Origin: Pseudolysobacter sp964466115
GTDB lineage: Bacteria > Pseudomonadota > Gammaproteobacteria > Xanthomonadales > Rhodanobacteraceae
DNA: 64,000 nucleotides
Direction of reading: 5' to 3'
NCBI GenBank assembly: GCA_964466115.1
Contig: CAYXMH010000001.1
Location: 1-64,000, forward strand
Shown: positions 8,984-17,313 of the stretch, one piece after another
How positions within the stretch are numbered: position 1 is the stretch's first letter
Layout: each line of letters starts with the position of its first letter
Program-made: the position numbers and the translations under genes
Notes under the pieces: generated by a model
Told to the model about the DNA's origin: nothing
What the model saw: only the letters and a program-made list of their open reading frames with translations
The model's database searches: none

Positions 8984-9481
8984 TTACTTGCGCGCCACTT
9001 TTTTTTTCGCCGCAACGGTACGGTATTCCGGCACCAAATGCGCTTTCTGTATATTGCTGTGCGCTATGTCCACCAACGCACCATCTTGTTCCAGCGTAAT
9101 CGTCGCACCTGCAACGGCGTGAATCGGGCCTTGGAACCGGCGCCGGCCATCCAATGGCACCGTTAAACTCAGTTTCGCCTGTCGCCCTATAAACCGTGCA
9201 AAATGTTCCGGTGTAAACAAAGGCCGATCCAAACCGGGGGACGACACTTCCAGCGTGTAACGTTCTTGAATGGGGCTATCGGCATCCAGCACTTCGGAAA
9301 GCCTGCGGCTAACAACCTCGCAATCGTGCACGTTGATCGGTCGACCCGGTGCATCGATGTAAACGCGCATCAACGCATTGCCGTAGGTCGGCTGATATTC
9401 AACGCCAACGCATTCCAGGCCAAGACCCGTTACGATCGGCGTTACCATGTTGGTTAATTGTTCGTGTTTCAACATTGCCAT
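8984..9481 (-). CDS. rimP: ribosome maturation factor RimP
   Basis: Needed for 30S subunit maturation. The 165 residues include the RimP hallmarks GLECVGVEY, the VHDCEVVSRRLSEVLDA helix, and YTLEVSSPGLDRPL, followed by a C-terminal SH3-like barrel and a lysine-rich tail. Start at ATG 9481, with a second ATG two codons later that is equally possible. A terminator-like hairpin ends only about 10 bases before the GGGGC in front of the start, so transcripts from the upstream tRNA must read through it. Confidence 0.96.
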   Translation of the reverse strand: MAMLKHEQLTNMVTPIVTGLGLECVGVEYQPTYGNALMRVYIDAPGRPINVHDCEVVSRRLSEVLDADSPIQERYTLEVSSPGLDRPLFTPEHFARFIGRQAKLSLTVPLDGRRRFQGPIHAVAGATITLEQDGALVDIAHSNIQKAHLVPEYRTVAAKKKVARK

Positions 9482-9491
9482 TCACAGCCCC

Positions 9492-9517
9492 AAAAAAAAA
9501 TGGGCGCTAGGCCCATT
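9492..9517 (-). terminator. terminator/attenuator directly before rimP
   Basis: On the minus strand AATGGGC and GCCCATT (arms at 9511-9517 and 9499-9505) with a 5-nt loop are followed by a run of T (complement of A 9492-9500). It lies just before the rimP ribosome site, so it acts either as a leader attenuator or as a partial terminator for the upstream tRNA transcript. Confidence 0.75.
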
Positions 9518-9605
9518 CCGTAGTCCACCGTTTTCCATTCCCAACCGGTGCATTCGCATCCTGCGAAAACGATTGAATCAGTACGCATTCAACCGTGTAG
9601 CCAAT

Positions 9606-9627
9606 AAAAAAGCCTCATAAGAGGCTT
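9606..9627 (-). terminator. terminator downstream of initiator tRNA
   Basis: Minus-strand hairpin AAGCCTC/GAGGCTT (arms 9621-9627 and 9610-9616, loop of 4) followed by a T run. It lies 16 bp after the tRNA 3' end. Together with the hairpin at 9492-9517 it gives two terminators in series between the tRNA and rimP. Confidence 0.88.
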
Positions 9628-9642
9628 CCCAACCCAAATACC

Positions 9643-9719
9643 TGGTAGCGGGGGCAGGATTTGAACCTGCGACCTTCGGGTTATGAGCCCGACGAGCTGC
9701 CAGACTGCTCCACCCCGCA
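9643..9719 (-). tRNA. metY: initiator tRNA-fMet (CAT)
   Basis: A 77-nt cloverleaf with encoded CCA. Anticodon loop CTCATAA is flanked by GGG/CCC pairs, the D stem carries the A11-U24 pair, and position 1 does not pair with 72 (T1 and T72). These three features mark an initiator rather than an elongator tRNA. It precedes rimP-nusA-infB as metY does in E. coli. Confidence 0.96.
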
Positions 9720-9733
9720 TCAGCCAAGCGCAA

Positions 9734-9762
9734 AGTTTACCGTTCGTCGTGATGCAATGCAA
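9734..9762 (-). promoter_or_regulatory. sigma-70 promoter of initiator tRNA
   Basis: Minus strand TTGCAT (9757-9762), 17-bp spacer, TAAACT (9734-9739), ending 14 bp before the mature tRNA 5' end. Spacing and distance fit a strong tRNA promoter. Confidence 0.7.
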
Positions 9763-9805
9763 CAGCGCACTGGGTGAAAGTGGAAAAAATGCGAGAAGTT
9801 ACTTC

Positions 9806-11245
9806 TCAAAATACGCGCAAACACCAATCGATCAGCGGCCCCCAAACCAGTCCAAGCGCAAACAGCGCCAATCCATTGAGTGAAAGCAGCCAGCGAAAGG
9901 AACGCTCCACCGGTAATACCAAAGCGCCGGTATCGGTGGCGTCATCAAAATACATGACTTTTATTACGCGCAAATAATAATAAGCACCGATAATAGCGAA
10001 TACCACGGCAGTCAACGCCAACCACATCATGCCGGCATCAACAGCCGCTTTCAGCACCAGCAGCTTGGCGAAAAACCCGAATAACGGTGGGATCCCCGCC
10101 AACGACGCCATAACCAAAAGCATAATAAATGCATACCACGGATTGCGTTGGTTCAGTCCTTTGAAATCGTCGATTTCTTCGGCTTCAAAACCCGCTCGCG
10201 CCAACAACAAGATCATGCCGAAGGCCGCGGCCGCCATAACCGAATACGACACCGCATAAAACGCCGCAGCCGCATACCCACTGGATGTGCCGTTGCTCAA
10301 TCCCAAAAGCAAAAATCCCATATGCGAAATGGTGGAATACGCCAGCATTCGCTTCAGGTTGGTTTGGGCAATGGCAACGATATTCCCCAACGCAAGGGAA
10401 ACCACCGCCAATACCGCCAACATCTCGCGCCAATGCGCCCCCATACCGCCCATGCCACCTTCCAACAAACGATAAGCCATACCGAAAGCAGCGAGTTTAG
10501 GCACACTGCCGATGAATATCGTTATCGCCGTTGGTGATCCTTCATAGACATCTGGCAGCCACATATGGAAAGGCGCTGCCCCAAACTTGAATGCGATACC
10601 GACCACCAAGAACGCCAATCCAAACGCGAGTAATACAAATTTTTCTCCAGTAGCGTTGGAAACGGCAGCGTGTATTTGAGCAAGATCCAATGTGCCCGCG
10701 GCACCGTAGATCATCGACATGCCATACAGCAATAACCCGGAAGCCAGCGCGCCAAGAACGAAGTATTTGATCGCCGCTTCAGACGATAAGGACGAATCGC
10801 GATTCAGCCCAACCAGCGCATACGACGGTAACGCGAAAAGCTCCAAGCCTAGGTACACCGTAATCAAACTGCCGGCCGAAACGAGGAACATCATTCCCAG
10901 CGTTGCGAACGCGCAAAGCACATAGTACTCACCGGCAAATAATCCGCGATCGCGTAAATATCCGCGCGCATAACAAAACACCAATCCGGTTAGGCCTAAG
11001 ATAAACAATTTCAGCAACACTGAAATGCCATCGTGCAAAAACATGCCGTGAAACGCGGCTGCCGCTGTATCCGATTGACCATTCCAAACCAGCGCGCCGG
11101 TGATGACCAAAATACCGATGGCAAGCCAATGCGTGATATCGCGGTAGGTTTGCGGTAAAAACAAATCCAGCAGTAGCAACACGCAAATGGCGCCGGCCAA
11201 AAAGCATTCCGGTAGCAACAGCATTAGGTCATTCAGATTAAACAT
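9806..11245 (-). CDS. nuoN: NADH-quinone oxidoreductase subunit N
   Basis: Antiporter-like membrane subunit of respiratory complex I, one of three proton-translocating modules. It has 479 residues with about 14 membrane helices. The Proton_antipo_M core includes FKFGAAPFHMWLPDVYEGSP (with conserved Lys in TM7) and NLKRMLAYSTISHMGFLLLG. GGGAAGG precedes the ATG. It is the last gene of the nuo cluster and ends 44 bp before the tRNA promoter. Confidence 0.97.
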   Translation of the reverse strand: MFNLNDLMLLLPECFLAGAICVLLLLDLFLPQTYRDITHWLAIGILVITGALVWNGQSDTAAAAFHGMFLHDGISVLLKLFILGLTGLVFCYARGYLRDRGLFAGEYYVLCAFATLGMMFLVSAGSLITVYLGLELFALPSYALVGLNRDSSLSSEAAIKYFVLGALASGLLLYGMSMIYGAAGTLDLAQIHAAVSNATGEKFVLLAFGLAFLVVGIAFKFGAAPFHMWLPDVYEGSPTAITIFIGSVPKLAAFGMAYRLLEGGMGGMGAHWREMLAVLAVVSLALGNIVAIAQTNLKRMLAYSTISHMGFLLLGLSNGTSSGYAAAAFYAVSYSVMAAAAFGMILLLARAGFEAEEIDDFKGLNQRNPWYAFIMLLVMASLAGIPPLFGFFAKLLVLKAAVDAGMMWLALTAVVFAIIGAYYYLRVIKVMYFDDATDTGALVLPVERSFRWLLSLNGLALFALGLVWGPLIDWCLRVF

Positions 11246-11255
11246 TTCACCTTCC

Positions 11256-12770
11256 CTAATAACGAGCCAACACCAGATTGTTGACGAGTTGCTGAATCGA
11301 AGCGTCCATCAGATGCGTCAAAGGTGCCGGCCAAATTCCGAGCACCAGTACGGCGGCGGCAAACGCCACCAACATACATGCCTCGCGTGCCCCAATATCC
11401 TTTAACTGCGCGACCTGGTCATTGGCCACTTTGCCAAATATCACGCGCTTAACCAGCCACAAGGTGTAGGCCGCGCCGATAACCAGGGTCACGGCGGCCA
11501 ATAGCGCCAACGATGGATTGGCTTGAAAGCTCGCCAAAATCACCATGAACTCGCCGACAAAACCGCTGGTTCCCGGTAAGCCGCAATTGGCCATGGCAAA
11601 AAACACCAGCAAAGTCGCAAACCAGGGCATCGTGTTTGCGACACCGCCGTAATCTTTGATCATGCGACTGTGCATGCGGTCGTATAAAACGCCGACGCAA
11701 GAAAACATCGCCCCCGAAATAAAGCCGTGGGAGATCATCTGCACCATGGCGCCTTGAACCCCAAGATACGCGGCCGCCGCATTTGGCGTTTGGCTGCGCA
11801 TCAACATAAAACTGATAAATAAACCTAAGGTCACAAAACCCATATGGGAGATGGACGAATAGGCGATCAGTTTCTTCATGTCCTCCTGCACCAACGCCAC
11901 GAAGCCGACGTAGATGACAGCAATCAGGCTCAGCAAAATCACCACCCAGGCATAGTGCTCGCTGGCGTCCGGCGTCATCGGCAACGAGAAGCGGATAAAC
12001 CCGTAGCCGCCAATTTTCAGCATGATCGCGGCAAGAATGACCGATCCGCCGGTTGGCGCTTCCACATGCGCATCGGGCAACCATGTATGCACCGGCCACA
12101 TCGGCACCTTCACGGCAAATGCAATCAAGAACGAAAAGAACAGCCACGCCTGCTCGCTCTCCCCCAAACCTAGATGCGCCAGTTGTTGCATATCCCAACT
12201 GCCGGCTTTGAGATACAAATACACCAAACCGAGCAGCATGAAGATCGAGCCGAAAAACGTGTACAGGAAAAACTTGATCGTGGCATACACGCGCCGCGGG
12301 CCGCCCCAAACACCGATGATGATGAACATCGGAATCAGCATGCCCTCGAAAAACACATAAAACAGCAATGCGTCCAACGCGCAGAACACGCCGATCATCA
12401 GGCCTTCAAGAATCAAAAACGCGGCGAAATATTGATTAACTTTGCTTTCAATGGCTTCCCAGGCGCCGATGACAACCAGAATCGTGGTGAAGGTGGTCAA
12501 TAAAATCAGCGCAACCGATATACCGTCCACACCGAGGTGGTAATTGGCCTGGATGGCGGAAATCCAAACTTGCTTTTGCACAAACTGCATGCTGGCCTGG
12601 GCCGCATCGAAATCAACATATAACTTAATACTGACGGCAAACACCAATAGTGCGACCGCCAACGCCAGCCAACGCGCCAAATGCGCGCGCGTCGTCCCAA
12701 CCAGCATGACAGCCAGCCCGCCTAAGATCGGCAACCAGACTAAAACATCCAACAAAGGCAAACGATTCAT
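11256..12770 (-). CDS. nuoM: NADH-quinone oxidoreductase subunit M
   Basis: Antiporter-like proton-pumping subunit of complex I. It has 504 residues and about 14 helices. Diagnostic segments are KVPMWPVHTWLPDAHVEAPT, which carries the TM7 lysine, and DMKKLIAYSSISHMGFVTLG. The N-terminal conserved Glu of TM5 lies in the YVFFEGMLIPMFIIIG region. It is spaced 10 bp from nuoN and 25 bp from nuoL. Confidence 0.97.
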   Translation of the reverse strand: MNRLPLLDVLVWLPILGGLAVMLVGTTRAHLARWLALAVALLVFAVSIKLYVDFDAAQASMQFVQKQVWISAIQANYHLGVDGISVALILLTTFTTILVVIGAWEAIESKVNQYFAAFLILEGLMIGVFCALDALLFYVFFEGMLIPMFIIIGVWGGPRRVYATIKFFLYTFFGSIFMLLGLVYLYLKAGSWDMQQLAHLGLGESEQAWLFFSFLIAFAVKVPMWPVHTWLPDAHVEAPTGGSVILAAIMLKIGGYGFIRFSLPMTPDASEHYAWVVILLSLIAVIYVGFVALVQEDMKKLIAYSSISHMGFVTLGLFISFMLMRSQTPNAAAAYLGVQGAMVQMISHGFISGAMFSCVGVLYDRMHSRMIKDYGGVANTMPWFATLLVFFAMANCGLPGTSGFVGEFMVILASFQANPSLALLAAVTLVIGAAYTLWLVKRVIFGKVANDQVAQLKDIGAREACMLVAFAAAVLVLGIWPAPLTHLMDASIQQLVNNLVLARY

Positions 12771-12795
12771 CGTATCGGTCTTCTATTGTTCATTC

Positions 12796-14814
12796 TTAAA
12801 CTACGCCACGCCCAAGCAACCACCAAAGACCGGTCAACAGAACAACCAGGCCAAGAATCATCGCGAATGCGTAGTGATACAAATACCCGGATTGCAGCCA
12901 ACGCATCCAACCCGATAGCCGCGCCACCAAGCCTGCCGCACCATTGACGATGCCGTTATCGATCACCGCAACATCGCCACCGCGCCACAACCCCCGCCCC
13001 AGCATGACACTGCCGCGCGCAAATACCGCCTGATACGCTTCATCAAACCAATACTTATGGTCGAGCAGTTCGTACACTGGTTGCAGCGATTTTTTCACTT
13101 TATCGGCAATTGCAGGGTTGAATAGGTACACATACGTTGCAACCGCAAAACCGGCGGCGGCGAATAGGAATGGTAAGCTCATCAAACCCTCAAGCATCAA
13201 GGCGAATGCACCTTCAAACTCATGCCCGCCCCCACCGCTGTGATGCGTATGAATGGCGTGGCCAAAAAAGCCTTCGTGCACCATGGGACCGACGGCATAA
13301 AAACCAATCAATACCGAAGGGATCGCGAGCAAGACCAACGGCAAGGTCACCACCCACGGTGATTCATGCGGTGCGTGCGCGAGTTGCCCCGGTGGTAAAT
13401 GCGCGTGCTCATCGTCTGCGTGATGCTCTGCGTGGGTAACAACAAAGCGCTCTTTGCCATGAAACGTTAAATACAGCAGACGAAAGCTGTACAACGCTGT
13501 GACAAACACCCCAAGTAAGACGCAAGCGTAAGCGTATTTAGCCCCATAGCGATGCGATTCGGATACCGCTTCGATGATGGCGTCTTTGGAGAAAAACCCC
13601 GAGAACCCCGGTGTGCCGGTCAATGCCAAGGTTCCGACCCACGCGGTAAGAAATGTAATCGGCATATAACGCCGCAACCCACCCATGTAACGCATATCCT
13701 GTTCGTGGTGCATAGCGATAATCACCGACCCGGCGCCTAAGAACAGCAACGCTTTAAAGAAGGCATGCGTCATCAAATGAAAAATCGCAACCGAATAGGC
13801 CGAGGCGCCAAGCGCCACTGTCATGTACCCAAGTTGCGATAATGTGGAATAAGCAACCACGCGCTTTATATCGTTTTGCACGATACCAATCAGGCCAGTA
13901 AACAATGCCGTAGTGGCGCCCACGATCAGCACAAACGACAGCGCTGTCTCGCTCAACTCAAACAACGGCGACATGCGGGCGACCATAAAAATGCCCGCGG
14001 TTACCATCGTCGCCGCGTGGATCAACGCCGAGATTGGGGTTGGGCCTTCCATCGAATCCGGCAACCAAACGTGCAATGGCATTTGTGCCGACTTCCCCAT
14101 CGCGCCGATAAACAGCAAAATGCAGATTACCGTTGCGCCATCCCAAGAATACCCGGCCAAGAACTCGATGCTCTTGCCCGGCAACACCGTATTGGCGGCC
14201 GCAAACACTTGTTGGTAATCGAGCGTATGGAACAAATAAAGCACCGCCGCGATGCCGAGCAGAAACCCAAAATCGCCAACGCGGTTGACTAAGAACGCCT
14301 TCATATTGGCGAAGACCGCGGTTGGCCGCGTAAACCAAAACCCGATCAACAGGTACGACACCAAGCCGACCGCTTCCCAACCGAAGAACAGTTGCAGGAA
14401 GTTATTCGCCATCACCAGCATCAACATGGAAAAGGTAAACAGCGCGATATAACTGAAAAAACGCTGGTACCCGGAATCGTGCGCCATATAACCGATGGTG
14501 TAGATATGCACCATCAGCGACACAAAGCTCACCACCACCATCATGATCGCGGTTAATCGATCGACCAAGAATCCGACGTGCGTACTGAAGTTTCCAATCT
14601 GGAACCAAGTGTAAATATCCTGATTAAAACTCGGCGCACCACCCCAAACGATTTGATAAAACACATACAACGAGGCCGCGCAGCTAAACGCCACGCCGCC
14701 AATGGTGACGCTGTGAGCGCCAATACGGCCGATCTGGCGGCCGAACAAACCCGCAATGGCGGCCCCAAAAAGCGGCGCCAGAACAATGGCGAGAAGAAGG
14801 TTTTTATCGATCAT
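12796..14814 (-). CDS. nuoL: NADH-quinone oxidoreductase subunit L
   Basis: The most distal proton-pumping subunit of complex I, carrying the long lateral helix at its C-terminus. About 672 residues. The core contains SAQMPLHVWLPDSMEGPTPI and NDIKRVVAYSTLSQLGYMTV. A His-rich loop follows TM13 (HAEHHADDEHAH, and HTHHSGGGGH further on), which is unusual in composition but known to vary in this region. Starts at 14814 or at an ATG 9 bp upstream that overlaps the nuoK stop (TGATG) are both possible; AAAGG lies 12 or 3 bases before them. Confidence 0.96.
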   Translation of the reverse strand: MIDKNLLLAIVLAPLFGAAIAGLFGRQIGRIGAHSVTIGGVAFSCAASLYVFYQIVWGGAPSFNQDIYTWFQIGNFSTHVGFLVDRLTAIMMVVVSFVSLMVHIYTIGYMAHDSGYQRFFSYIALFTFSMLMLVMANNFLQLFFGWEAVGLVSYLLIGFWFTRPTAVFANMKAFLVNRVGDFGFLLGIAAVLYLFHTLDYQQVFAAANTVLPGKSIEFLAGYSWDGATVICILLFIGAMGKSAQMPLHVWLPDSMEGPTPISALIHAATMVTAGIFMVARMSPLFELSETALSFVLIVGATTALFTGLIGIVQNDIKRVVAYSTLSQLGYMTVALGASAYSVAIFHLMTHAFFKALLFLGAGSVIIAMHHEQDMRYMGGLRRYMPITFLTAWVGTLALTGTPGFSGFFSKDAIIEAVSESHRYGAKYAYACVLLGVFVTALYSFRLLYLTFHGKERFVVTHAEHHADDEHAHLPPGQLAHAPHESPWVVTLPLVLLAIPSVLIGFYAVGPMVHEGFFGHAIHTHHSGGGGHEFEGAFALMLEGLMSLPFLFAAAGFAVATYVYLFNPAIADKVKKSLQPVYELLDHKYWFDEAYQAVFARGSVMLGRGLWRGGDVAVIDNGIVNGAAGLVARLSGWMRWLQSGYLYHYAFAMILGLVVLLTGLWWLLGRGVV

Positions 14815-14822
14815 ATCGCGCA

Positions 14823-15128
14823 TCAACCTTTCATGCTGTCAAGCTCAGTGACATTGATCGTCGAGCGGTTTCTAAACAATGTCACGAGTATCGCCAAACC
14901 GATGGCCGATTCCGCCGCCGCAACCGTCAATATGAAAAACACGAACACTTGCCCTGACGGATCGCCTAAAAACCGCGAGAAGGCGACAAAGTTCATATTC
15001 ACCGCCAACAGCATCAACTCAATCGCCATCAATAGCACGATGACGTTTTTCCGGTTAATAAAAATACCCGCAACGGAGATGCAAAAAAGAACCGTACCGA
15101 GAACGAGAAAATGGGCGAGCGTAATCAT
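14823..15128 (-). CDS. nuoK: NADH-quinone oxidoreductase subunit K
   Basis: Small membrane subunit of complex I at the base of the E-channel (the MrpC homologue). It has 101 residues and three helices. Conserved glutamates lie in the second and third helices (MAIELMLLAVNMNF and VAAAESAIGLAI). The start codon overlaps the nuoJ stop by 4 bp (ATGA), a sign of translational coupling. Confidence 0.97.
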   Translation of the reverse strand: MITLAHFLVLGTVLFCISVAGIFINRKNVIVLLMAIELMLLAVNMNFVAFSRFLGDPSGQVFVFFILTVAAAESAIGLAILVTLFRNRSTINVTELDSMKG

Positions 15129-15733
15129 TGCGATGTCCTCCTTAAAGCCTCGCTGCCCATCTTTACGATACGAATGCGGTCCGCAGCATGGACATCGACT
15201 TGGCGCGCCGGATCCTGCGTGCGCACTCCGGGGCGGTGACGCAACGTCAGCGCAATCGCCGCGATAATCGCGACCGTAAGAATCAAAGCCGCGATCTCAA
15301 ACGGCAATAGGAAATCGGTAAACAACGCCCGACCCAGCCAAGCGGTATTTGCAATGCCGCTAAGATCGGGAGCGGGCGCGGACTCATGCAAATTGCGCAC
15401 ACCCAGTAATGCCAACATTTCCGCCATCATCACCGCCGCCACCAAAATACCCACCGGCAAATAGCGAATGAAGCCTTCGCGCAACGGGGCGATTTTGATA
15501 TCGAGCATCATCACCACAAACAGGAACAACACCATCACCGCACCGACGTAGACCAGCACCAAGGCGATGGCGAGGAACTCCGCCCGCGCCAGCAGCCAGA
15601 TCCCGGCGCAGGTGAAAAAAGTCAGTACCAGGCTGAGCGCTGCGTGCACCGGATTGCGCACGAGAATCACCGCGGTTGCCGACACCGTGAGCACGCCTGC
15701 GAATAGGTAAAATAAAACAAGCTCAATACTCAT
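15125..15733 (-). CDS. nuoJ: NADH-quinone oxidoreductase subunit J
   Basis: Membrane subunit of complex I. It has 202 residues and five predicted helices. The third helix, which carries the pi-bulge involved in coupling, is seen as the segment IALVLVYVGAVMVLFLFVVM. The last 40 residues are hydrophilic and longer than needed for the fold. It is separated from nuoI by 35 bp and overlaps nuoK by 4 bp. Confidence 0.97.
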   Translation of the reverse strand: MSIELVLFYLFAGVLTVSATAVILVRNPVHAALSLVLTFFTCAGIWLLARAEFLAIALVLVYVGAVMVLFLFVVMMLDIKIAPLREGFIRYLPVGILVAAVMMAEMLALLGVRNLHESAPAPDLSGIANTAWLGRALFTDFLLPFEIAALILTVAIIAAIALTLRHRPGVRTQDPARQVDVHAADRIRIVKMGSEALRRTSQ

Positions 15734-15768
15734 TGCATTTCCATCTGTTTATTCAGTGCCGGCGCCCG

Positions 15769-16257
15769 CTATCGATACGCGGCATCTTGGGTTCTAGCTG
15801 CCGCTATCTCTTTTTCGAAGCGATCGCCAATCGCCAACAGCTGCTGCTTATTGACGATGTTCTCACCGCGGTTTTCAAAGTGGTATTCGTAGATATTGGT
15901 TTCCACAATCGAATCGACCGGGCAAGATTCTTCGCAAAAGCCGCAATAAATGCATTTAAACAAATCGATGTCGTAGCGCGTGGTGCGCCGGCTGCCGTCC
16001 GCACGAGCTTCCGAATCAATCGTAATCGCCAGCGCCGGGCACACCGCTTCACACAGCTTGCAGGCAATGCACCGCTCTTCCCCATTCGGATACCGGCGCA
16101 ACGCATGCAACCCGCGAAACCGATTCGATTGCGGAATTTTTTCTTCCGGATAACGCAATGTATATTTGGACTTAAAATAATACTTGCCGGTAACCGATAG
16201 GCCCTTAAACAACTCCCACAACAGCAGACTCTTGAAGTAGTTAACTACGCGATTCAT
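15769..16257 (-). CDS. nuoI: NADH-quinone oxidoreductase subunit I (8Fe ferredoxin)
   Basis: Peripheral-arm subunit holding clusters N6a and N6b that pass electrons toward NuoB. It has 162 residues. Two classical CxxCxxCxxxCP motifs are present, CIACKLCEAVCPALAI and CIYCGFCEESCPVDSI. An N-terminal amphipathic helix (YFKSLLLWELFKGL) would anchor it to the membrane arm. Confidence 0.98.
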   Translation of the reverse strand: MNRVVNYFKSLLLWELFKGLSVTGKYYFKSKYTLRYPEEKIPQSNRFRGLHALRRYPNGEERCIACKLCEAVCPALAITIDSEARADGSRRTTRYDIDLFKCIYCGFCEESCPVDSIVETNIYEYHFENRGENIVNKQQLLAIGDRFEKEIAAARTQDAAYR

Positions 16258-16266
16258 GATTCAGCC

Positions 16267-17310
16267 TCAAGCGCCTTGAATGATGCCGGTATAAACCAGG
16301 CATCCCGCGATCAACACCCACACGATCGTGATCGGAATAAACACTTTCCAACCCAGACGCATAATTTGGTCGTAGCGGTAACGCGGAAACGTCGCGCGAA
16401 ACCATAAAAACAAAAACCCGAAGAAAAAGGCCTTGGCGAACAACCACCACCAACCAGGCATGGCCAATGCGTGGCTTATCTGGGTTGGTATCCATTCAAC
16501 CTGTTCCAAGCCTTGAAACATCGACAACCATCCGCCCAAAAACAGGATCGACACCAGGAACGACACCAAAATCATATTGGCGTATTCGGCCAGAAAAAAC
16601 AGCGCGAATGCGGCCCCTGCGTATTCGACGTGGAACCCGGCCACGATTTCGGATTCGCCTTCAGCCACATCGAACGGCGCCCGATTGGTTTCGGCAACGC
16701 CAGAAACAAAGTAGATGATGAACAACGGTAACAGCGGCAGCCAATACCAATTGAATAACCCATACGGGCCCACTTGAGCGCGAACGATGTCTGAGAGATT
16801 CAAACTTCCCGCGCAGATCAAAACACCAACCAAGCAAAATCCCATCGCAATCTCGTACGACACCACCTGCGCGGCTGAGCGCATCGCACCCAAAAACGCG
16901 TATTTGGAGTTCGACGCCCAACCGGCCAGAATAATGCCGTACACGCCCATCGAGGTCATCGCCAGTAAATACAGCAAACCGGCGTTGATATTGGACAACA
17001 CCAAACCTTGATCGAACGGCACCACCGCCCAAGCCGCAAACGCGGGAATCAAGGCCAACAATGGTGCGGTGAAGAATAAAAACTTATTGCTGTTTTCCGG
17101 AATAACGATTTCTTTCAGCAACAGCTTAAACACATCGGCAAATGGCTGGGCCAATCCCAAAGGCCCGACTTGATTCGGCCCCATCCGCACCTGCATAAAG
17201 CCGATGACCTTACGCTCCCACAGCGAATAAAACGCCACCAGCAAAATCAGGGGCACGACAACAACAACGATTTTAAGCACGGTCCAACCGATCAGCAGTA
17301 ACTCGTTCAT
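16267..17310 (-). CDS. nuoH: NADH-quinone oxidoreductase subunit H
   Basis: Membrane subunit that forms the quinone-binding chamber together with NuoB and NuoD. It has 347 residues and eight helices. Signature segments include RMGPNQVGPLGLAQPFAD near the N-terminus and AETNRAPFDVAEGESEIVAG in the middle, the acidic loop that lines the quinone channel. It starts 3 bp after nuoG ends. Confidence 0.98.
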   Translation of the reverse strand: MNELLLIGWTVLKIVVVVVPLILLVAFYSLWERKVIGFMQVRMGPNQVGPLGLAQPFADVFKLLLKEIVIPENSNKFLFFTAPLLALIPAFAAWAVVPFDQGLVLSNINAGLLYLLAMTSMGVYGIILAGWASNSKYAFLGAMRSAAQVVSYEIAMGFCLVGVLICAGSLNLSDIVRAQVGPYGLFNWYWLPLLPLFIIYFVSGVAETNRAPFDVAEGESEIVAGFHVEYAGAAFALFFLAEYANMILVSFLVSILFLGGWLSMFQGLEQVEWIPTQISHALAMPGWWWLFAKAFFFGFLFLWFRATFPRYRYDQIMRLGWKVFIPITIVWVLIAGCLVYTGIIQGA

Positions 17311-17313
17311 GGC

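Noticed and set aside
7579..9099. Long open frame antisense to nusA and rimP (506 codons)
   Set aside because: It lies wholly opposite two clear conserved genes and reads as His/Arg/Phe-rich sequence typical of antisense frames; no ribosome site or family match.
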